Source: Advenella alkanexedens
Lineage (GTDB): Bacteria > Pseudomonadota > Gammaproteobacteria > Burkholderiales > Burkholderiaceae_B
Direction: 5' to 3'
Assembly: GCF_019132845.1 (NCBI RefSeq)
Contig: NZ_JAHSPR010000011.1
Span: forward strand, 33,247-97,246
DNA length: 64,000 nt
Below, one piece after another: positions 8,345 to 17,717 of this stretch (its first letter is position 1; every line of letters begins with the position of its first letter). The position numbers and the translations under genes were made by a program. Under the pieces are notes generated by a model. It was not told the origin of the DNA. It did no database searches and saw nothing but the letters and a program-made list of their open reading frames with translations.

Positions 8345-9154
8345 TTGATTAACAATACACTTACCATTGCCGGAATGGACCCATCCGGCGGTGCCGGCAT
8401 ACTCGCCGATACCAAAGCCATGAGTGCGCTGGGTACCTATGCCTGTGCGGTTGTCGCTGCCCTGACCGCACAAAACACGCAAGGCGTGACCGGTGTACAG
8501 GCAATCAGCCCCGAATTTGTCGCGCTGCAGCTGGATACCCTTTTTCAGGATGTCCGCATTGACGCAGTCAAGATAGGCATGCTGGGACATGAAAAAGTCA
8601 CCCTGACAGTGGCTGAGAAACTGGCCAAATTCAAACCTGAATACATTGTGCTTGATCCGGTCATGGTGGCAAAAAGCGGTGATGTACTGCTGGAAAAAAA
8701 TGCCATTCATGCATTAAAAGAAGCCTTGATTCCGCTTTCCACCATGATAACGCCCAACCTGCCTGAGGCCGGTGTCCTGCTCAATGCCCGTGCGGCCGAA
8801 ACGCTAAAGGAAATGTACCGCAGCGCCGAAAAACTGCGCAAACTGATGTCTGACCGCGACAACAAATGGGTCTTGCTTAAAGGCGGACACCTTCCCGGTA
8901 ACGACACCATCGACCTGCTGTATAACGGTGACAAAATGCTGGAACTGCCCGGTCAGCGCATTGCCACCAAAAACACACACGGCACCGGCTGCACGCTATC
9001 AGCGGCCATTTGCGCCCTGTTACCGCAACGCAAAAACGTCCCTGATGCCACGCAACAGGCCAAAGAATATCTGCTGGCCGCCATTGCCAAAGCCAATCTT
9101 CTTACGGTTGGCAGCGGCCATGGCCCCGTGCAACATTTTCATGCATGGTGGTAA
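8345..9154 (+). CDS. thiD: Hydroxymethylpyrimidine/phosphomethylpyrimidine kinase
   Basis: A 269-residue ribokinase-fold protein that phosphorylates HMP and HMP-phosphate in thiamine synthesis. Its start matches ThiD closely (LTIAGMDPSGGAGILADTKAM, where the usual Ser is Met), and the C-terminal motif TKNTHGTGCTLSAAI holds the catalytic Cys/Asp region of the family. The only start that keeps the conserved N-terminus is TTG at 8345; there is no ATG before the GMDPSGG motif. No TPP riboswitch fits in the 73 bases between this gene and marR. Confidence 0.9.
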   Translation: MINNTLTIAGMDPSGGAGILADTKAMSALGTYACAVVAALTAQNTQGVTGVQAISPEFVALQLDTLFQDVRIDAVKIGMLGHEKVTLTVAEKLAKFKPEYIVLDPVMVAKSGDVLLEKNAIHALKEALIPLSTMITPNLPEAGVLLNARAAETLKEMYRSAEKLRKLMSDRDNKWVLLKGGHLPGNDTIDLLYNGDKMLELPGQRIATKNTHGTGCTLSAAICALLPQRKNVPDATQQAKEYLLAAIAKANLLTVGSGHGPVQHFHAWW

Positions 9155-9227
9155 GGAATACGACAAAACCCTAATGATCTTAGTACAATAGGTCCAACTT
9201 TCATTTAAATGATTACAAGTAGCCAAT

Positions 9228-9905
9228 ATGAATGCCCCAACATCTTTAATTGAACAAAGCCGCTTTAATATGGTGGAACAGCAAATCCGCCCGGCCAATG
9301 TTTTTGACAGCGCGGTACTTGACGCCATGCTTTCATTGCCACGCGAAAACTTCGTTCCCGAACGCTACAAGAATCTGGCCTTTTCCGACATTGAAATTCC
9401 TTTGGAAGTCAATGGAATTGATACCCACGAAACCATGCTGGCCCCCAAACTTGAAGCCCGTCTGGCACAAGAGCTTCAATTAAAGCCCAGTGACGCCACA
9501 CTGGAAATTGGCACAGGTTCAGGCTTTCAGGCTGCCCTGCTCAGCCGTTTGTGCACCCAGGTTCTCAGTATCGAAATCGACACGCATATTGCCGCTTTCG
9601 CCAAAGAAAACCTGCAGCGTGAAAAAATCAGCAATGTCAATGTTGAAATCGGTGATGGTCGCACGGGCTGGGGCTCTGCCGAGTTCAATGCCATTCTGGT
9701 TACCGGCTCTTTGCCCAACATCCCCGACTCCCTGAAATATCAGCTTGCTATCGGTGGCCGTCTGGTTGCCGTGGTCGGTCAGGCTCCTGCCATGACCGCA
9801 TTACGGATTACCCGTACCACCGCTGCCTCCTTCGAAACCGAATCCCTGTTTGAAACCTATATCAAACCACTAAGCGGCACAACGGTTTCACATTTCAAAT
9901 TCTAG
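9228..9905 (+). CDS. Protein-L-isoaspartate O-methyltransferase-like protein
   Basis: A 225-residue SAM-dependent methyltransferase. Motif I is LEIGTGSGFQAALLSRL at about residues 88-104, followed by VLSIEIDTHIAAFAKENL and VEIGDGRTGW. The N-terminal part (MVEQQIRPANVFDSAVLDAMLSLPRENFVPERYKNLAFSD) is that of the divergent Pcm-like family found next to TolC genes in many beta- and gammaproteobacteria. Whether it repairs isoaspartyl residues is not certain: the family is less conserved than true Pcm. It ends overlapping the convergent hldE2-type gene by 4 bases. Confidence 0.82.
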   Translation: MNAPTSLIEQSRFNMVEQQIRPANVFDSAVLDAMLSLPRENFVPERYKNLAFSDIEIPLEVNGIDTHETMLAPKLEARLAQELQLKPSDATLEIGTGSGFQAALLSRLCTQVLSIEIDTHIAAFAKENLQREKISNVNVEIGDGRTGWGSAEFNAILVTGSLPNIPDSLKYQLAIGGRLVAVVGQAPAMTALRITRTTAASFETESLFETYIKPLSGTTVSHFKF

Positions 9906-10411
9906 CCATCCGCTTCAGGTGCCTGCCCTGCTTCCCTGATTTTTTTGACCAGGGAAGTGGTGGAGCGCTCAAATTCAAAGGGAATCGCAATTGCTTTGCC
10001 ACCCCAGCTTTTCACCATTGCCGTTTCGGGCAATTTTTCCATATCATAATCACCTCCCTTGACAATAATGTCAGGCTTGAGCTGTGTAATCAGCTCCAGT
10101 GGCGTATCCTCAGAAAAATGGGTAACCGCGGTTACACAGGCCAATGCCGCCAGCAGGGCCTCACGATCCTCTTGCCTGTTTAAGGGACGATCAGGAGCCT
10201 TGCCCAGGCGTCGCACCGACTCATCAGTGTTGACCGCCACAATCAGCGTTGCGCCCAGTTGTGCCGCCTGGTCCAGGTAACTGACATGACCGCGATGTAA
10301 AATATCGAACACGCCATTGGTAAACACCAAGGGTCGCTTGAACTCACCCTTTTCCACGGCCCGCACGCACTGCTCACGGCCAAGTATTTTCTTCTCAAAA
10401 CGAATCGCCAT
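9902..10411 (-). CDS. hldC: D-glycero-beta-D-manno-heptose 1-phosphate adenylyltransferase
   Basis: A 169-residue nucleotidyltransferase matching the C-terminal half of HldE (also called RfaE2). FTNGVFDILHRGHVSYLDQA holds the HxGH nucleotide-binding motif and IIVKGGDYDMEKLPE the second conserved segment. It activates heptose-1-phosphate to ADP-heptose for the LPS inner core. In betaproteobacteria the kinase and the adenylyltransferase are separate genes, so this stand-alone form is expected; the kinase is not in this window. It lies 15 bases after ubiB on the minus strand. Confidence 0.9.
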   Translation of the reverse strand: MAIRFEKKILGREQCVRAVEKGEFKRPLVFTNGVFDILHRGHVSYLDQAAQLGATLIVAVNTDESVRRLGKAPDRPLNRQEDREALLAALACVTAVTHFSEDTPLELITQLKPDIIVKGGDYDMEKLPETAMVKSWGGKAIAIPFEFERSTTSLVKKIREAGQAPEADG

Positions 10412-10426
10412 TCTTGCCTCGTATCC

Positions 10427-12001
10427 TTATTTATTGAACAGGCCGGCATTGACCGCCAGCCACAAGAAAAGAAATGCATTCAAGGCCAGCACCATGCCGA
10501 CAACCATAAGCACCTGTTTGGTTTTTTTCTGTGTATGATTCAGTTTTTCCAGTTCTTTCCTGATTTGTGGATGACTGTGATCCCGGGCCAGGCTGGCATG
10601 CACCAGACGGGGCAATTCCGGAATAATTTGTGACCAGTGAGGGGCTTCATGCTTGATGCGCTCAATAAGCCCTTTAGGACCAATGCGGTTCCACATCCAT
10701 TTTTCAAGGAAAGGCTTGGCCGTTTTCCATAAGTCCAGTTCGGGATCCAGCTCACGGCCCATACCCTCGACATTTAACAGGGTTTTTTGCAGCAGGACCA
10801 GCTGGGGCTGGATTTCAACATTAAAACGGCGTGAAGTCTGAAACAGCCGCATTAATACCTGACCCAATGAAATTTCGGCAAGGGGTCGGTCAAAATGCGG
10901 CTCACAGACGGCCCGGACCGCTGCCTCAAGCTCTTCCTCACGCGTATTGGGGGGAACCCAGCCCGATTCAATATGCAACTGTGCCACGCGGCGGTAATCG
11001 CGTTGAAAAAAGGCCAGAAAATTCTGTGCCAGATAATTTTTATCAAACTCTGACAAAGACCCCACAATACCAAAATCAAGCGCAATGTATTTACCCAGGG
11101 AGGCAGGATGGTCAGACACCAGGATATTGCCCGGATGCATGTCCGCATGGAAAAAACCATCCTCAAACACCTGGGTGAAGAAAATTTCCACCCCCATGCG
11201 GGCCAGTTTTTTAATATCCACACCGGCATTTCGCAAGCGGTCAATCTGACTGACCGGAATCCCATCCATCCACTCCATGGTAAAAACCGTTTTGGACGTC
11301 AGGTTCCAGATCACTTCGGGCACCAGAATCAGCTGGCTTCGCTCGGGATCGGTAGAAAAATTACGTCTCAACTGACTGCAATTGGCCGCTTCCACCTGCA
11401 AATCCAGCTCATCATGCAGGTATTTGTCAAATTCAGCAACCACTTCCTTGGGTTTCAGACGTTTCCCGTCTGCCAGCAGTTTTTGTATGAGGCCGGCAAA
11501 TACCCGCATAATGGCCAGGTCTTTTTCAATGACCTCCAGCATACCAGGTCTTAGCACCTTGACCGCCACCTGCCGTCCATCATGTAATACGGCCCGGTGA
11601 ACCTGGGCAACCGAAGCCGAAGCAACCGGTACAGGATCAAACCGGGCAAACAGTTGATCGGGGGACTTGCCAAAAGCCTTGGTAATACTTTCGATCGCCA
11701 GTTCCGATGAAAACGGTGGTACCCGATCCTGCAAGGCGGACAACTCATCAGCGATGTCATGGGGAACGAGGTCGCGCCGGGTCGACATAACCTGTCCGAA
11801 TTTAACGAATATTGGCCCCAATGATTCCAGCGCCAGACGCAAACGTTCACCACGTGGTTTTTTGTATGTACGTCCAAAGCGAACGATTTTCAATAACCGG
11901 GTCGCAATGGGGTGATTGATACCACTTAAAACCAGTTCATCCAGACCATAACGAAATGAAATTAAAATAATCCTGAGCAGACGAAAAAAAGTCATAATCA
12001 T
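10427..12001 (-). CDS. ubiB: UbiB, ABC1/ADCK-type protein needed for ubiquinone synthesis
   Basis: A 524-residue atypical kinase-like protein. It shows the KxGQ-containing segment ([33 protein letters not shown]), the Ala-rich nucleotide loop ([13 protein letters not shown]), the invariant Lys in AVKVLRPGM, and the DMHPGNILV and ALDFGIVG catalytic-loop motifs. Two C-terminal membrane helices ([21 protein letters not shown]) anchor it to the inner membrane. UbiB is an ATPase required for aerobic coenzyme Q synthesis. It overlaps ubiJ by 4 bases (stop/start ATGA), and ubiE is nearby, so these ubi genes cluster. Confidence 0.93.
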   Translation of the reverse strand: MIMTFFRLLRIILISFRYGLDELVLSGINHPIATRLLKIVRFGRTYKKPRGERLRLALESLGPIFVKFGQVMSTRRDLVPHDIADELSALQDRVPPFSSELAIESITKAFGKSPDQLFARFDPVPVASASVAQVHRAVLHDGRQVAVKVLRPGMLEVIEKDLAIMRVFAGLIQKLLADGKRLKPKEVVAEFDKYLHDELDLQVEAANCSQLRRNFSTDPERSQLILVPEVIWNLTSKTVFTMEWMDGIPVSQIDRLRNAGVDIKKLARMGVEIFFTQVFEDGFFHADMHPGNILVSDHPASLGKYIALDFGIVGSLSEFDKNYLAQNFLAFFQRDYRRVAQLHIESGWVPPNTREEELEAAVRAVCEPHFDRPLAEISLGQVLMRLFQTSRRFNVEIQPQLVLLQKTLLNVEGMGRELDPELDLWKTAKPFLEKWMWNRIGPKGLIERIKHEAPHWSQIIPELPRLVHASLARDHSHPQIRKELEKLNHTQKKTKQVLMVVGMVLALNAFLFLWLAVNAGLFNK

Positions 12002-12627
12002 GAAATGCCCCGGTCACTTCGTTTGTTTTGCAGTGCCCGGATCCTTTTTTGCAAATCATCCAATTGCTGATTTTTTTCTCGCAGCTGTTCCTGCAGACCT
12101 TCAAAAGCGGGGTGGGACAATAGAATCCGCGCTTCTTCAGACAGGTATTCGCTCATATTTTCCGTGCCCCGACGCGCCAGTTCCCGGGCATTTTCCCGGA
12201 CAAAACCAAAACCCTTCAGCAGCCGTTTGGCCAGAATGGGGCCAACCATGCGCGTTAAGTCATGCTCGATATCCCAGCGTAAGTCACGGGCAAGATCAGA
12301 CACCAGTTGCGCCAGACCGGCATCTCCCTCGAGGTGCAGCAAGGAAGACAAAAGCTGCGGATTATCACGGTTACGGATTGCATCGGGCAACTGGCTGAGT
12401 TTATCTTCAGACAAGGAAAGACTGACATTGGGAACAACCGCAGCATCAGCCACGCTTAATGAGCCGTCATAATGCAGGGTATACAGAAATGAGAACCGGG
12501 CGATATTGATCCGCACGGTTTTGCCAGCATGAGCGGCAACCTTATCCTTGGCCCATGGCTCTCGGTTAAGTAAAGCATTGAGCAGGTTAACGGAAACCTG
12601 ATTAGGATGAAGAAACAAGGGGAACAT
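11998..12627 (-). CDS. ubiJ: UbiJ, SCP2-domain ubiquinone biosynthesis accessory factor
   Basis: A 209-residue protein with an N-terminal sterol-carrier (SCP2) fold (about residues 20-110: [43 protein letters not shown]) and a C-terminal coiled coil ([26 protein letters not shown]). It fits UbiJ, which gives the Ubi enzyme complex a hydrophobic pocket for lipid intermediates. The context, directly upstream of and overlapping ubiB, is the canonical one. I prefer the ATG at 12627 ([20 protein letters not shown]); the frame can extend twelve codons further up to 12663. Confidence 0.88.
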   Translation of the reverse strand: MFPLFLHPNQVSVNLLNALLNREPWAKDKVAAHAGKTVRINIARFSFLYTLHYDGSLSVADAAVVPNVSLSLSEDKLSQLPDAIRNRDNPQLLSSLLHLEGDAGLAQLVSDLARDLRWDIEHDLTRMVGPILAKRLLKGFGFVRENARELARRGTENMSEYLSEEARILLSHPAFEGLQEQLREKNQQLDDLQKRIRALQNKRSDRGIS

Positions 12628-12753
12628 TTGATGTGTCCGGCAGAAAAACAGTTTGGCAAACAAACCTCAAGTTTACCTTTTTTTGTCAGGGCCCTGCCAT
12701 AAACCTGACCCGAACCGGCAATACAGACTGGCAAGACAATGACAGACACCGGC

Positions 12754-12799
12754 AAAAACAATAACGGCGCCGTTTTCACAGGCGCCGCCATTGTTTTTT
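12754..12799 (-). terminator. Strong terminator after the Tim44-like gene
   Basis: GGCGCC pairs with GGCGCC across a 9-base loop, and the flanking AAAACAAT pairs with ATTGTTTT to give a long GC-rich stem ending in a T run on either strand. It lies about 45 bases after the stop of the Tim44-like gene and shields ubiJ-ubiB from upstream transcription. Confidence 0.85.
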
Positions 12800-12841
12800 G
12801 AAAACCTGCCGATGAATTAAAAGCAGGTTTTAGCCTCTGGA

Positions 12842-13825
12842 TCAGGAGGCATACTCAACGGGAATTTGCTGAATACCGGCCAGGAGCCAGCCACCCTGTT
12901 CGGGTTTGTACAAATTCCAAACTTCCTCAAAGCGGAAGGCCGCAGTATTGACTTCCTCACGCAGCATGCCTGAGAAACGGACACTGGCCAAATAACCATC
13001 ACTGACCTGTTCAATACCCAGCAACTCGGCATTGAGCAACACGACTTCAGTCACACTTTGACCTGCACGGGCCGTAATTTGAGGACTGAGTTCAGCAATC
13101 AGGTCATCGGTGAGATACTCTTTAAGAGCGGCAATATCACCCTTATCCCAGATACCCTGGATAGCCTTGAATTGTTCCTTGGCATTCTGCAAGAAAGCAG
13201 GCGTATCAAAGTCAGCCGGCACAAACCAGGATTTATCCACATTGGGGTTTTCACCTGCAACCACCTCGGGAACAGCCGCCGCAGCCGGTGCTGTTGCTGG
13301 GGTCGCATTGGCAGGCATAGCCGGTTTTTGGCCAAACATGGGCTGCTGGTCGTTTTGACGATACATATTATTGCCACCCGCACCTTGCATGGCCGGTTTT
13401 GCAGCACCGCCACGCAGGCGACGCACAATAAACATAATGGCAAAAATCACGATACCGATCAGGATCGCACTGGACAGGAACTCAAGAAACGCACCGCCCA
13501 GTCCCATGCTGGATAACAAAGCAGCAATACCCAAACCAGCGGCTATACCTGCGATTGGGCCCAGAAAACGGGAAAACCCGCTTTTTTGTGCCGCTGCACC
13601 GGTTGCGGCTGCTGTGCTGCCGGCTGCAGCAGAGCGCTGAGTGGTATTGGCGGCTGCCGGAGGAGTCGTTGCCGCACGCTTTTGAGTAACATTACTGGAC
13701 TGACGACCAAAACTGGCACCACCACCCATGCGACGCGCTTCCGCATCGAAAGAAACCGTGAGCATGGCTGAGGTTGAGACCACCACCAATGCCGCGGCTA
13801 AAAATTTAGACCATTTTTTAGTCAT
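12842..13825 (-). CDS. Tim44-like domain protein, exported or membrane-bound
   Basis: A 327-residue protein. The start MTKKWSKFLAAALVVVSTSAML with cleavage near EARRMGGG is signal-like; a Gly/Ala/Thr-rich linker follows (residues about 25-75), then a membrane segment (FLEFLSSAILIGIVIFAIMFIVRRLRGG), a Pro/Ala-rich linker, and a C-terminal Tim44/calcium-channel-like domain from about 195 (FLQNAKEQFKAIQGIWDKGDIAALKEYLTDDLIAELSPQI). Such genes are common in Burkholderiales and have no settled role. The ATG at 13825 has AAGGAG upstream, so an in-frame extension from TTG at 13906 is rejected. It follows ubiE on the same strand. Confidence 0.85.
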   Translation of the reverse strand: MTKKWSKFLAAALVVVSTSAMLTVSFDAEARRMGGGASFGRQSSNVTQKRAATTPPAAANTTQRSAAAGSTAAATGAAAQKSGFSRFLGPIAGIAAGLGIAALLSSMGLGGAFLEFLSSAILIGIVIFAIMFIVRRLRGGAAKPAMQGAGGNNMYRQNDQQPMFGQKPAMPANATPATAPAAAAVPEVVAGENPNVDKSWFVPADFDTPAFLQNAKEQFKAIQGIWDKGDIAALKEYLTDDLIAELSPQITARAGQSVTEVVLLNAELLGIEQVSDGYLASVRFSGMLREEVNTAAFRFEEVWNLYKPEQGGWLLAGIQQIPVEYAS

Positions 13826-13985
13826 TAAAACGAGCTCCTTGTATAAATCAAGCCTGCCTTTACAGGCGCATCGGCTAATCTTACAAAAAGCTGAACGTTT
13901 TAACAAGTAAAAAAACCCAAAAAGACGCGTCTATTGTTTCAAAACACTACATACCCAGGCTGTCCGGTGTCAGGGCAACCGGGTT

Positions 13986-14753
13986 TCAACCCAGCTTGAT
14001 GCCCTCGTGCACAGCGGCAATGCCGGCAGTCAGATTAAAATACTGCACCCGCTCAAAACCAACCTCACGCATCATGCCGGCCAGCGTTTCCTGGTCGGGA
14101 TGCATGCGAATGGATTCAGCCAGATAACGGTAACTGTCTTCATCACTGGCGATTTTTTTACCCAGCCAGGGCAATATATTGAAAGAATACCAGTCATAAG
14201 CGGGCTCCAGCGGCTTGTAAACCCGGGAAAATTCAAGAACCAGCAATTTTCCACCCGGCTTGAGCACCCTGAACATTTCGGCCAGCGCCTGATCTTTATG
14301 CGTCATATTACGCAGACCAAAGGCCACGGTGACGCAGTCAAAATAGTTATCAGGAAACGGTAAATACTCGGCATCACACACTGCCGTTGGCAAAACCACG
14401 CCTTTATCGATAAGACGGTCCCGGCCCACGCTTAACATGGAACTGTTGATATCGGTATGCCAGACTTCCCCGGTATCACCCACTTTTTTACCAAATGCCA
14501 GGGCAAGGTCTCCGGTGCCACCAGCAATATCCAGCACTTTCATGCCACGACGGACATTGGCCCGGCCAATGGTGAATACTTTCCAGACCCGGTGCAAGCC
14601 CACCGACATAAGATCATTCATGACATCATAACGGGAAGCTACCGAATGAAAGACTTCCGCCACCTTACTGGCCTTTTCAGATTCACTGACGGTTTTAAAG
14701 CCAAAATGGGTGGTTGAATTTTCGCTGCTTTCTTGGTTCGTATCAGGTTTCAT
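13986..14753 (-). CDS. ubiE: UbiE, demethylmenaquinone/2-methoxy-6-polyprenyl-benzoquinol methyltransferase
   Basis: A 255-residue class I methyltransferase with both UbiE signatures: [17 protein letters not shown] (residues about 38-54) and [18 protein letters not shown] motif I is [15 protein letters not shown]. It carries out the C-methylation in ubiquinone synthesis. The N-terminal 25 residues are charged and variable, as often seen in Burkholderiales. It heads the minus-strand ubi gene group (ubiE, Tim44-like, ubiJ, ubiB) and is divergent from phoB. Confidence 0.95.
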   Translation of the reverse strand: MKPDTNQESSENSTTHFGFKTVSESEKASKVAEVFHSVASRYDVMNDLMSVGLHRVWKVFTIGRANVRRGMKVLDIAGGTGDLALAFGKKVGDTGEVWHTDINSSMLSVGRDRLIDKGVVLPTAVCDAEYLPFPDNYFDCVTVAFGLRNMTHKDQALAEMFRVLKPGGKLLVLEFSRVYKPLEPAYDWYSFNILPWLGKKIASDEDSYRYLAESIRMHPDQETLAGMMREVGFERVQYFNLTAGIAAVHEGIKLG

Positions 14754-14839
14754 ACAATAATCTTATTAAACGGAGAGTTGTCACAAACATGACATAATTA
14801 GGCAATACCATAAGTGTCATACATTAATACGGCATTTTA

Positions 14840-14875
14840 ACATTGGTACCCCTTTAAACATTGGTACCCCTTTAA
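14840..14875 (+). repeat. Two-copy 18-base tandem repeat just upstream of phoB
   Basis: The unit ACATTGGTACCCCTTTAA occurs twice without a gap (14840-14857 and 14858-14875), ending 13 bases before the phoB start. Each copy contains the palindrome GGTACC. It therefore lies in the phoB leader, close to the ribosome-binding region, where no AGGAG-like site is obvious. It may be a simple slippage duplication or a regulatory site. Confidence 0.85.
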
Positions 14876-14888
14876 ATCTTACTTCATT

Positions 14889-15584
14889 ATGGCAAGCACG
14901 ATCCTAGTAGTAGAAGATGAACCCGCAATTCAGGAACTGATTTCCGTCAATTTATCATTTGCGGGTCATAAAGTTTTACGCGCCCTTGACGCTGAACAGG
15001 CAAAAATCCTGATTAACGCCGAGCTCCCGGATCTGATCCTGCTGGACTGGATGCTCCCCGGTGCATCAGGACTTAGCATGGCCAGAAGCCTGCGGGCCGA
15101 TGAACGGACCAAAGACATTCCCATTATCATGCTCACCGCCAAAAGCGCCGAGAAAGATAAAGTGGAAGGCCTTGAAAGCGGTGCCGATGACTATATTACC
15201 AAACCCTTCTCACCCAAAGAACTGATCGCGCGCATCAAGGCGGTTTTACGTCGCCGGGCCCCACAACTGACCGATGACGAAATTGAAATTGCCGGACTGA
15301 AACTGGATCCGGTTTCTCACCGCACCACCGGAAATGGCAGCAACCTGCCCTTAGGCCCCACTGAATTCCGTCTTTTGCATTTTTTCATGACACACCCGGA
15401 ACGGGTCTTTACCCGCAGCCAATTGCTTGATCAGGTATGGGGCGACCATGTATTTCTTGAGGAAAGAACGGTAGATGTCCATATCCGTCGCCTGCGCAAG
15501 GCCCTTGAACCATCCGGGCACCATGGCCTGATTGAAACTGTGCGTGGCAGCGGCTACCGGTTTACCACCCGTCTTCCACAATAA
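14889..15584 (+). CDS. phoB: PhoB, phosphate-regulon response regulator
   Basis: A 231-residue OmpR/PhoB-type regulator. The receiver domain (1-120) has the acidic pair in VEDEP, the phospho-acceptor Asp in LILLDWMLPGASG (about residue 53) and the conserved Lys in DDYITKPFSPKEL. The winged-helix domain (about 130-230) ends in RSQLLDQVWGDHVFLEERTVDVHIRRLRKAL and GYRFTTRLP, a close match to PhoB. It activates phosphate-starvation genes, plausibly including the phn operon at the start of this window. phoR follows 101 bases downstream. Confidence 0.95.
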   Translation: MASTILVVEDEPAIQELISVNLSFAGHKVLRALDAEQAKILINAELPDLILLDWMLPGASGLSMARSLRADERTKDIPIIMLTAKSAEKDKVEGLESGADDYITKPFSPKELIARIKAVLRRRAPQLTDDEIEIAGLKLDPVSHRTTGNGSNLPLGPTEFRLLHFFMTHPERVFTRSQLLDQVWGDHVFLEERTVDVHIRRLRKALEPSGHHGLIETVRGSGYRFTTRLPQ

Positions 15585-15685
15585 ATGACCGCATAATGCG
15601 ATAAAATCCTTTTGGCAGCCCAAAGGGCCTGTTCCTTACCCTTCATTTACGTTATTTTGGGCGCACAGGCCCGTGGTTGATTATC

Positions 15686-17029
15686 ATGAGATGGATAAAA
15701 CCCTTGCTATGGCTTTGTTTCGCAATATTATTCTGCATCGGCATTCAATACCTGACGCAGGGTTATTGGGGTATTATTTCTCTCGGACTCATCTTTGCCG
15801 CTTTCTATTATCTTGAAGACAGGCATTTTCAGCTTACCGCCAACTGGGCACATGATGCTGAAAATCCGCCCCCGCCCGATCTGGGGAAATATGACGATAT
15901 TGTCACGCCCATATACAAGCTGCTGCGTTTTCGCGGCAATGAACTGACCTCGCTCAGACACCTGTCCCACAGCGTCCTGTCGGCTGCCCAGGCCTTGCCC
16001 GCTGCTGCCATCACCCTTGACCGCCACTTTCATATCGAATGGTGTAACGGTCTGGCAGAAAAAATGCTGGGACTGAGTTATGCACAGGACAAGGGCTATA
16101 ATATTTTCAATCTGGTCCGTTTACCCGAGTTTTTTGAGTACGCACAGAACGGTGACTGGAGCAAGTCGTTCGTAACCCATATGGAGTCTGACGGTCAGTT
16201 CCGCTGCCTTAAGTTTGACCTGAACCAATATTCGGAAGAAGGCATCTTAATGCTGTGCCAGGATATCACCCAGCTCGAAAAACTGCGCACCACGCAACAA
16301 GACTTCGTGGCCAATGTCTCGCATGAAATCCGCACCCCACTGACCGTTCTGATCGGCTTTCTGGAAACCTTGCAAGACCTGCCCCCGGAAGCGGTTTCGC
16401 CCGAACAGCGCAAACACTATGAAACGCTCATGCATGAACAGGCCCAACGCATGCTGGCCATTGTGGCCGATTTGCTCACCCTGTCGACCCTGGAATCCAC
16501 TCAGGCAAGCGGCGGACAAAAGCTGGAGCTTGCCCAACTCATTGAGTCGGCAGGTCAACTGGCCCATTCATTGTCAAAAGGCAGGCACAAATTCATTTTT
16601 GAAATAGACGAAAAACTGGCCATTCTGGGGCAGCAAACGGAAATCTCTTCGGCCATCAGCAATCTGATGACCAATGCCGTCCGTTATACACCCTCTGATG
16701 GCACCATTACTGTCAGCTGGCGCAAAGACGACAAAGGCAATGCCGTTTTCAGTGTCCACGATACCGGACTGGGCATCGCCAAACATGATATTCCCCGCCT
16801 CACAGAACGCTTCTACCGAGTCGACAAAAGCCGCTCCCGGGCATCCGGCGGCACCGGTCTGGGGCTGGCCATTACAAAACACGTCGTTATACGGCATAAT
16901 GCAAAATTGGTCATAAACAGCGAAATCAACAAGGGAAGTACATTCAGCATCGTCTTCCCTCCCGATAGCATTATTAATGAGCCCAACACCCGTTCCCCAG
17001 AAAAGCTGGCAGTTCACCCCCGAGGGTGA
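15686..17029 (+). CDS. phoR: PhoR, phosphate-regulon sensor kinase
   Basis: A 447-residue membrane histidine kinase: two N-terminal helices (LLWLCFAILFCIGIQYL and WGIISLGLIFAAFYYLED), a PAS domain at about 100-195, the HisKA box FVANVSHEIRTPLTVLIGFLETLQD, and an ATPase domain with NLMTNAVRYTP, DTGLGIAKHDIPRLTERFYRVDKSRSR and GGTGLGLAI. It phosphorylates PhoB when phosphate is scarce. I use the ATG at 15686; a TTG three codons up is also in frame. Its last 53 bases overlap the start of pxpB in another frame. Confidence 0.94.
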   Translation: MRWIKPLLWLCFAILFCIGIQYLTQGYWGIISLGLIFAAFYYLEDRHFQLTANWAHDAENPPPPDLGKYDDIVTPIYKLLRFRGNELTSLRHLSHSVLSAAQALPAAAITLDRHFHIEWCNGLAEKMLGLSYAQDKGYNIFNLVRLPEFFEYAQNGDWSKSFVTHMESDGQFRCLKFDLNQYSEEGILMLCQDITQLEKLRTTQQDFVANVSHEIRTPLTVLIGFLETLQDLPPEAVSPEQRKHYETLMHEQAQRMLAIVADLLTLSTLESTQASGGQKLELAQLIESAGQLAHSLSKGRHKFIFEIDEKLAILGQQTEISSAISNLMTNAVRYTPSDGTITVSWRKDDKGNAVFSVHDTGLGIAKHDIPRLTERFYRVDKSRSRASGGTGLGLAITKHVVIRHNAKLVINSEINKGSTFSIVFPPDSIINEPNTRSPEKLAVHPRG

Positions 17030-17717
17030 TGCCTGCATTATCATCCGCTTCAGACAGGAAGACCTTGACCTCCAGGTAAGCCAGCTTTGCCTGCAAGCGG
17101 CCCAAAGCATTGCCAACGCAAACCTGCCCGGCATTAGCGACATTGTTCCCGCCTTCAACTGCGTGGGGATCCATTACCGGGCCGCCTGCTGGGGCAAGAC
17201 GCCGTTTCACAACCTTTGCCAGGCACTGGACTCACTGCTGGCCCAACCATCCTCCCCATCCGGTACCGCACCAGACCGCACCATTGAAATTCCCGTTTGC
17301 TATGATCCTGAATATGGCATGGATCTTGAGTCGCTGGCCAGCACACTCAAATGCGACATTGAACAGCTCATTGCCCTGCATACGTCACAGACGGTTCGGG
17401 TTTTCATGCTTGGTTTTGCACCCGGCATGCCCTATATGGGTCTGTTGGACACAAAAATGAATGTACCCCGCCTGACCACGCCACGCCCGGTGATCGCAGC
17501 CGGCTCAGTGGCCATTGCCAACCGGCAAACTGTCATTTATCCCCGGGCGTCTCCAGGCGGCTGGCACATTATTGGCAGAACCCCCATTACACTTTTCAAT
17601 CCGGAGCGCACTCCCCACACACTCCTGTCTCCCGGTGACACGGTCCGTTTCAAGGCCATCAGCAAAAAAACATTTACTGAATTAAAGAGCAAGCGACATG
17701 AGCATCCAGGTTATTAG
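16977..17717 (+). CDS. pxpB: 5-oxoprolinase subunit PxpB (KipI family)
   Basis: A 246-residue KipI-family protein with the hallmark segments VFMLGFAPGMPYMGLLD and ANRQTVIYPRASPGGWHIIGRTPI. PxpA, PxpB and PxpC together form the ATP-dependent 5-oxoprolinase that recycles pyroglutamate to glutamate. The ATG at 16977 lies inside phoR (53-base overlap) and gives an N-terminus (WQFTPEGDACIIIRF) that still fits the family's strand-rich start, so the overlap is probably real. It overlaps pxpC by 20 bases. Confidence 0.92.
   Translation: MSPTPVPQKSWQFTPEGDACIIIRFRQEDLDLQVSQLCLQAAQSIANANLPGISDIVPAFNCVGIHYRAACWGKTPFHNLCQALDSLLAQPSSPSGTAPDRTIEIPVCYDPEYGMDLESLASTLKCDIEQLIALHTSQTVRVFMLGFAPGMPYMGLLDTKMNVPRLTTPRPVIAAGSVAIANRQTVIYPRASPGGWHIIGRTPITLFNPERTPHTLLSPGDTVRFKAISKKTFTELKSKRHEHPGY

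Noticed and set aside
12842..13906. A longer Tim44-like protein starting at TTG 13906
   Set aside because: The extension is Cys/Lys-rich and precedes a proper signal peptide with its own AAGGAG site at 13825.
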